Made by a program: the position numbers and the translations under genes
Assembly: GCF_008831285.2 (NCBI RefSeq)
Contig: NC_045149.1
Location: 6,315,500-6,379,499 of the forward strand
Direction of reading: 5' to 3'
DNA from: Nymphaea colorata
Taxonomy: Eukaryota; Streptophyta; Magnoliopsida; Nymphaeales; Nymphaeaceae
Length of the DNA: 64,000 bases
In this document: piece after piece, positions 60,728-64,000 of the stretch
Position numbering within the stretch: position 1 is the first letter of the stretch
How the letters are laid out: each line of letters opens with the position of its first letter
Notes under the pieces: model-generated
What the model was told of the DNA's origin: nothing
Database searches by the model: none
What the model saw: only the letters and a program-made list of their open reading frames with translations

Positions 60728-63700
60728 TCAAAATATACATTTCCATGTTCTGCCAATCAAAGCTACATAACTAGCTAGTCAGAAAAGTCCCTCCTTGGTG
60801 TTAAGATCAAAGGCATATAACTAGGTTCACAATTTGACATTTTGGCCTTGGGTAGTAGAAGAGTATTCTACAAATCATTTTTTTAATAATTGGTTATTTT
60901 TCCTTCAGGTTAGCTTCACACTTCCGTTATTGAATAAAACAATAAATTATTTACACCAATCCTGTTTTTTTTTTTTTTGCTGGCAGCTCCTTTACACACT
61001 TCAAACAATCAATCTCCACATCCTTCTTTACGTGGTCAAAAGAAGTGATTGGTGTCTTTAGCAGGACTAATTAACTAGGCCGATCAAAGCACCTCCCACT
61101 GCCTAAAAGGAAAAGAAGAATTTATTGAGGAAATTTAACAACAAGATACATTGAACATAAAATCAACCAACAAATGATTGACAAAAGTATAATTAGGTAA
61201 CACGTTTCAAGTGTATAACATGTATAATAGATCATCAAACATGCATAAAGTCATGCATAACTTGATAAGTATTTTGAAACAGAAATATTAAAGGCATCAC
61301 ATTTTTGACATATAAATGGAATAAATTATGGTACCTATAAAATTCCTTGATTGCAGAAATTGATTTTTCTCTTAGCTGTTCCTCAGATATCTCTTCAAAT
61401 GAATTATCTGCATCAGTTGGAGAACTTTGAATGCATTCCGTGGCATGTGGAGTAACTGTGGACCTATCAGAAGAGTGATGATTATTTCTCGAGTCCTTCC
61501 TCATGTGATCTTGAAGGTTTGACTGGTCATAAGCCTGCAGAGATGCAGGCCTATCTTGCAAAAGACCCTTGGAGACAGCATCCCCAGGTGATCTGAAGCC
61601 ACTTGGACCTAATACCATTCTTCTAGTATCTCCAGAATCTGTTGCGATATCATTCATTAACCCACTTGACCCTAGTGACTGTCCTCGGCAAGACATTCCC
61701 TTACCAAGACCACCCTGGGGCCCAAAGGTAATTGGCTCATCATTCGTAGATTTTTGAGACAATGGAACTGACAAAGTTCGGCTCTCAAAGATATATTTAT
61801 CACCCATTCTCACATCTTGGCTACCAAAGCTACGAGAAGATATTGGCAGCCCCCGGACGGCGCTCATTTGCTGTCCTCCAGGAGAAGACAGTAAACTGGG
61901 CAACCGAGATCCATAATCAATAGTTTGTCCTCTCCTTGCTGAAGAACCCATGCTAGAGCTGCGAGCTGTTCTCCCTGCCTGGGCTTGACGCTCTTGAGCA
62001 GCATCACGATGCACCTCCTCGATTTTCTTAGGCCCCTCAACTTTTCTCCGCTGCTGCCATTTGTTCCTTCTAAGATCAATTGTATCTCTGAGCATGAATC
62101 GTACTCTAGAAGATATCTTTTGGTTAACTGATAGTTTCTGCATCCTATCAAAATATGCATCCATGTGCTCCTTGGCTATAGGATGGTCAATTATAGCCCC
62201 AATTGTGCTCATCAATTTGCATAAGGCTTCAAGATCTTCTTCATCAGGATCATCAAACTGGCCCAGCAACTTCTTTATGCATTCATGCATGATTCTCTCA
62301 GTCAACATCTTTTTCTTATAAAGTTCACCAATTAGCCGAATGTTACCCAGCATCCGCCTGCGAGACTTAAGTCGTTGTTCCTCTCTTGCCTCTTCAGTTT
62401 GTTTTGCTGCACCTTCCTCTTCACTTTTATCAGCTTCCGCTTGCTCCCTTTCCCCCCTCTCAAATTCCTCTTGACATTTGTTCAAAAGCAATCTTTTGAA
62501 TGTGATCTTTTCATTATTCTCAACCATATCAGGCAAAGCCCCAGCAAGATGAAAACAGAAATCTGCATACATCTCACAGAAAGTTGGTTCCATCAAAGCT
62601 TTATCAAAAATTTGAGAGATAACACCTCTAAGAGTAACAGCATTGTCTATGTCAACTTCTTTGACCTGCATAAATAACTTTTCAAAATTTTGTGGTGTTA
62701 GCTTGTTAAGGATGCCTGTCAGTTGTCTCTGCTTGGCTACCTCCTTATCAGACACCTTGCCTACCTCATACCTTTTCTCAGCCTTATGCATGACCACCAT
62801 TGCAGCAGGAGGAGCAGAAATCAAGCCCTTCTGAACAGAAGCAGCACGCTGCCACCTATCGGCATCAGCACTTAACCTTGTCATCCCACCAATAGGAGCT
62901 GGAGGCTGCATGGAACCAGAAAGAACTCCACTGACATACTGACCTCCTGGCTGCCCACGTAGATTCTTCAAGACCCCCAAATTCCCCCCTTGGCTTGTTC
63001 GTCCACCAACTGCTACTCCATAAGCAAGATCCATCCGTGTAGATACAAATCCCACTTTACCCCACCTATCCTCCTCCACAAGGCCGCTTCCACGACGCTC
63101 CATGCGAGATCCACTTGGTTGCCTGTCGAACACCCTTCCACCACTTAAATGAAGTGTTTCACGTTTAACACCTGGGGAAACATTTACATGAACGCCAAGT
63201 ATGTAATCCGCTATATCTGCACCAATCTCAAATCCTGGAGGAAGCTCTTTATATTGCTCCGAAAAGGTCATGAGGAAGTCTCTGGTGTACCTTTTGTTGC
63301 CTACAGATTCACTGTCATGCTTTTCATGGTGCTTTCTGTTGTGCTTTTCTTCATTTTTTTCTGGTGCTTTCAAATTTGGACTGGAGATCTCAGCTGCTTC
63401 TTCCCAATCATCCAGTTCAGATTTGCTCTGACTGTCTTCCTCTTTTGCAGAAATGTTCTTATCTACATCACCAGAATGCATCAGCTTCCCATCAATCCCA
63501 GGACTTGAGACAGCAATTTCTACGATTGCAGACTCTTGTTTTTGTTCTGGTGTCTTATATGCCATATAAAGATCAGACGTTGTTCCAGCAGCATCTGCTT
63601 TAGAAAGTAATTCCTTCTTCTTCTTCCTCTTTCCAGAAATATTTTTTGCCTTGCTTTGCTCAGATAGTGTTTTATCCTTAGAGATTTGTAAAGAACTAGA

Positions 63701-64000
63701 ACCCACAGCACTGTTTATGCTAACTATGTCTCTAATTTCATGTTTCTGTCCCATTTCAGAAGACACCTGAAGCTCATCAGCAACTAACCCCTGATTTAAG
63801 GTGGCAGATTCTGCTGATGCAGCAGTTGCTCGATCACAAATCTTATCCTCTCCTTCAGTTTTCTTTCCAAATGTGCCCAAAGGAGAATGAGATGCAGAAG
63901 ACACTTCTCCAGCTTTGTAAGAATACGTTGCTCGATCACAAATGTTGTCCTCTACAAATTTCTTGCAACATATGTCCAGAGGAGAATAAGATGCAGAAGA
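54349..64000 (-). CDS. EIF4G: eIF4G, translation initiation factor 4G (3' part; 5' end outside window)
   Basis: eIF4G is the scaffold of the cap-binding complex eIF4F. It links eIF4E, eIF4A and eIF3 in the cytoplasm to recruit ribosomes. Three coding exons are seen: 64,000-61,335, 55,644-55,450 and 54,679-54,349. Exon junctions are AG|GTACC, GCAG|T, GG|GTATG and CCAG|G, both introns in phase 2, so the frame joins cleanly. Domains in order are an acidic/basic N-terminal region, the eIF4E-binding YTRDFLMTF (about 63,289-63,263), MIF4G (about 62,725-62,030), a Ser/Gly/Arg-rich linker, and a C-terminal MA3 split over three exons. The long N-terminal region favours eIF4G over the shorter eIFiso4G. 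The frame stays open to the window edge. Confidence 0.93.
54680..55449 (-). other. EIF4G: Last eIF4G intron
   Basis: The donor is GTATG at 55,449 and the acceptor CCAG at 54,680, preceded by a T-rich tract. It contains a CT-rich microsatellite near 55,155-55,185. No other feature is seen. Confidence 0.9.
55450..55644 (-). other. EIF4G: eIF4G exon: middle of MA3 domain
   Basis: The 195-nt exon encodes SANDEEEVASCVKELNAP to LLSQEQIIKG. It contains the typical MA3 opening (E.EEA..C..EL..P.F.P..V..W) and continues the frame of the large exon with phase 2 at both ends. Confidence 0.92.
55940..56562. mobile_element. Non-autonomous inverted-repeat element (623 bp) with 8-bp target duplication
   Basis: The ends are CTATGTTACATAGG... 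and, reverse-complemented, CTATGTCATTAAGAGG..., both followed by tacgggta-rich subterminal sequence. CTCTCCAG stands directly before (55,932-55,939) and after (56,563-56,570), giving an 8-bp direct repeat as in hAT-type insertions. No transposase is present. A (TA)n(TG)n microsatellite lies inside. Confidence 0.65.
56025..56070. repeat. (TA)n(TG)n microsatellite
   Basis: A TA run is followed directly by about 32 bases of TG repeat. Confidence 0.95.
56994..57276. mobile_element. hAT-type MITE (283 bp) with 8-bp target duplication
   Basis: The terminal inverted repeats are TCGGGGTGGGCATCG and TAGGAGTGGGCACCG. They are flanked by TTGGTAAC (56,986-56,993) and TTGGTAGC (57,277-57,284), an 8-bp duplication with one mismatch. 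The body is unusually GC-rich for this window (cggcccc, ggcccag) with an AT-rich centre. The TAGGGGTGGGCA-like end and 8-bp duplication are typical of hAT MITEs. It has no coding capacity, and the frame across it is chance. Confidence 0.8.
57308..57345. repeat. (AT)n microsatellite
   Basis: An AT dinucleotide run with one interruption, just right of the hAT-type MITE. Confidence 0.9.
57954..58894. mobile_element. Fold-back element with perfect 22-bp terminal inverted repeats and a purine-rich core
   Basis: GGGCCCGTTTGATGGCTGGAAA (57,954-57,975) and its exact reverse complement (58,873-58,894) bound a 941-bp element, with TA on both sides. About 58,145-58,600 is almost pure G/A on the plus strand, built from gaggaagaagggag-type units. 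58,605-58,735 is almost pure C/T, so the core can fold into a long hairpin. Long open frames on both strands here are low-complexity artefacts. No transposase is seen. The superfamily is unclear: TA flanks suggest a 2-bp target duplication, but TA is palindromic and proves little. Confidence 0.75.
60691..60723. repeat. (CT)n microsatellite
   Basis: An uninterrupted CT run in the large eIF4G intron. Confidence 0.95.
61335..64000 (-). other. EIF4G: eIF4G exon: N-terminal region, eIF4E-binding site, MIF4G, linker, start of MA3
   Basis: The exon is open throughout for 2,666 nt. The MIF4G domain runs from LTGILNKLTPQNFEKLF to about VRFMLRDTIDLRRNKW and binds eIF4A and eIF3. The exon ends in SISAIKEFY, the first helix of MA3, at donor TATAG|GTACC. 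Its upstream end is beyond the window. At the window edge two copies of a 33-codon repeat are visible. Plus-strand frames in this interval are shadows. Confidence 0.92.
63805..64000 (-). repeat. In-frame tandem repeat in the eIF4G N-terminal region
   Basis: From the window edge, one 33-codon unit (SSASYSPLD...ICDRATYSYKAGEV) is followed from 63,901 by a second (SSASHSPLG...ICDRATAAS). Both keep SSAS.SPL, a KK pair and ICDRAT, with one codon inserted in the second. More copies may lie outside the window. Confidence 0.8.

Larger units (their letters stand above)
55645..61334 (-). other. EIF4G: Large eIF4G intron (5.7 kb)
   Basis: The donor is at 61,334 (GTACC) and the acceptor at 55,645 (TTTGCAG after a T-rich tract). 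The intron interrupts the first helix of MA3. It contains three inverted-repeat DNA elements (55,940-56,562, 56,994-57,276, 57,954-58,894) and several microsatellites. A block near 59,750-59,880 and 60,355-60,420, with cctaggtgagcc/gctctaggct wording, resembles hAT-type MITE ends but was not resolved. I see no coding sequence for another gene. Plus-strand frames near 60,185 and 60,834 are T-rich chance frames. Confidence 0.9.

Noticed and set aside
62061-63603. Plus-strand frames across the eIF4G exon
   Set aside because: They are shadows of the well-supported minus-strand eIF4G coding sequence.
1-64000. tRNA, rRNA, CRISPR or bacterial operon features
   Set aside because: No cloverleaf, rRNA or spaced-repeat pattern was noticed by eye, and the content is clearly plant nuclear. 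A tRNA scan could still find something I missed.

Overview
The window is nuclear DNA from a flowering plant. It is AT-rich and dominated by retrotransposons. Its one recognisable host gene, on the minus strand at the right end, has introns and encodes the translation initiation factor eIF4G. Other plant signs are Tat/Ogre-lineage Ty3/gypsy retrotransposons, a decayed caulimovirus-like insertion, small inverted-repeat DNA elements and dinucleotide microsatellites. I cannot name the species. A 100-N run at 40,219-40,318 marks a scaffold gap.

Layout. 1-8,900 is AT-rich sequence with no gene I recognise, apart from a possible two-exon coding fragment at 7,232-7,691 (minus) and a few short tandem duplications. 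About 8,940-22,849 is an old minus-strand Tat-like complex: gag, protease and integrase remnants with reverse transcriptase deleted, a tandem-repeat block, one long LTR, a short post-pol remnant with a perfect polypurine tract, and a second LTR. 22,850-25,131 holds a minus-strand promoter and tRNA-Met primer site, back to back with a plus-strand endogenous pararetrovirus remnant (capsid zinc knuckle, then movement protein) that LTR1 cuts off.

25,132-52,961 is a younger plus-strand tandem array, LTR1 - element 1 - LTR2 - element 2 - LTR3, with LTRs of about 3.8 kb. Each internal region encodes gag, a DGG protease with a G-patch-like tail, reverse transcriptase, a degenerate Ty3-type RNase H, a second archaeal-type RNase H, and integrase. 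Element 1 carries many nonsense codons. Element 2 has almost only one-base deletions in homopolymer runs, which may be sequence error. Element 2 keeps part of an extra upstream ORF1 that element 1 has lost.

52,962-54,348 contains a small copia-type LTR fragment and a tandem duplication downstream of eIF4G. 54,349-64,000 (minus) is the 3' part of eIF4G: a large exon with the eIF4E-binding site and MIF4G domain, then a 5.7-kb intron holding three inverted-repeat elements, then two small exons that complete the MA3 domain. The 5' end of the gene lies beyond the window.

The retroelement genes act together as one replication machine: gag particle, protease, RT/RNase H and integrase. The eIF4G gene is unrelated to them. 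Boundaries of the decayed minus-strand LTRs are approximate. All homology calls come from reading motifs and comparing copies inside the window, without database searches.
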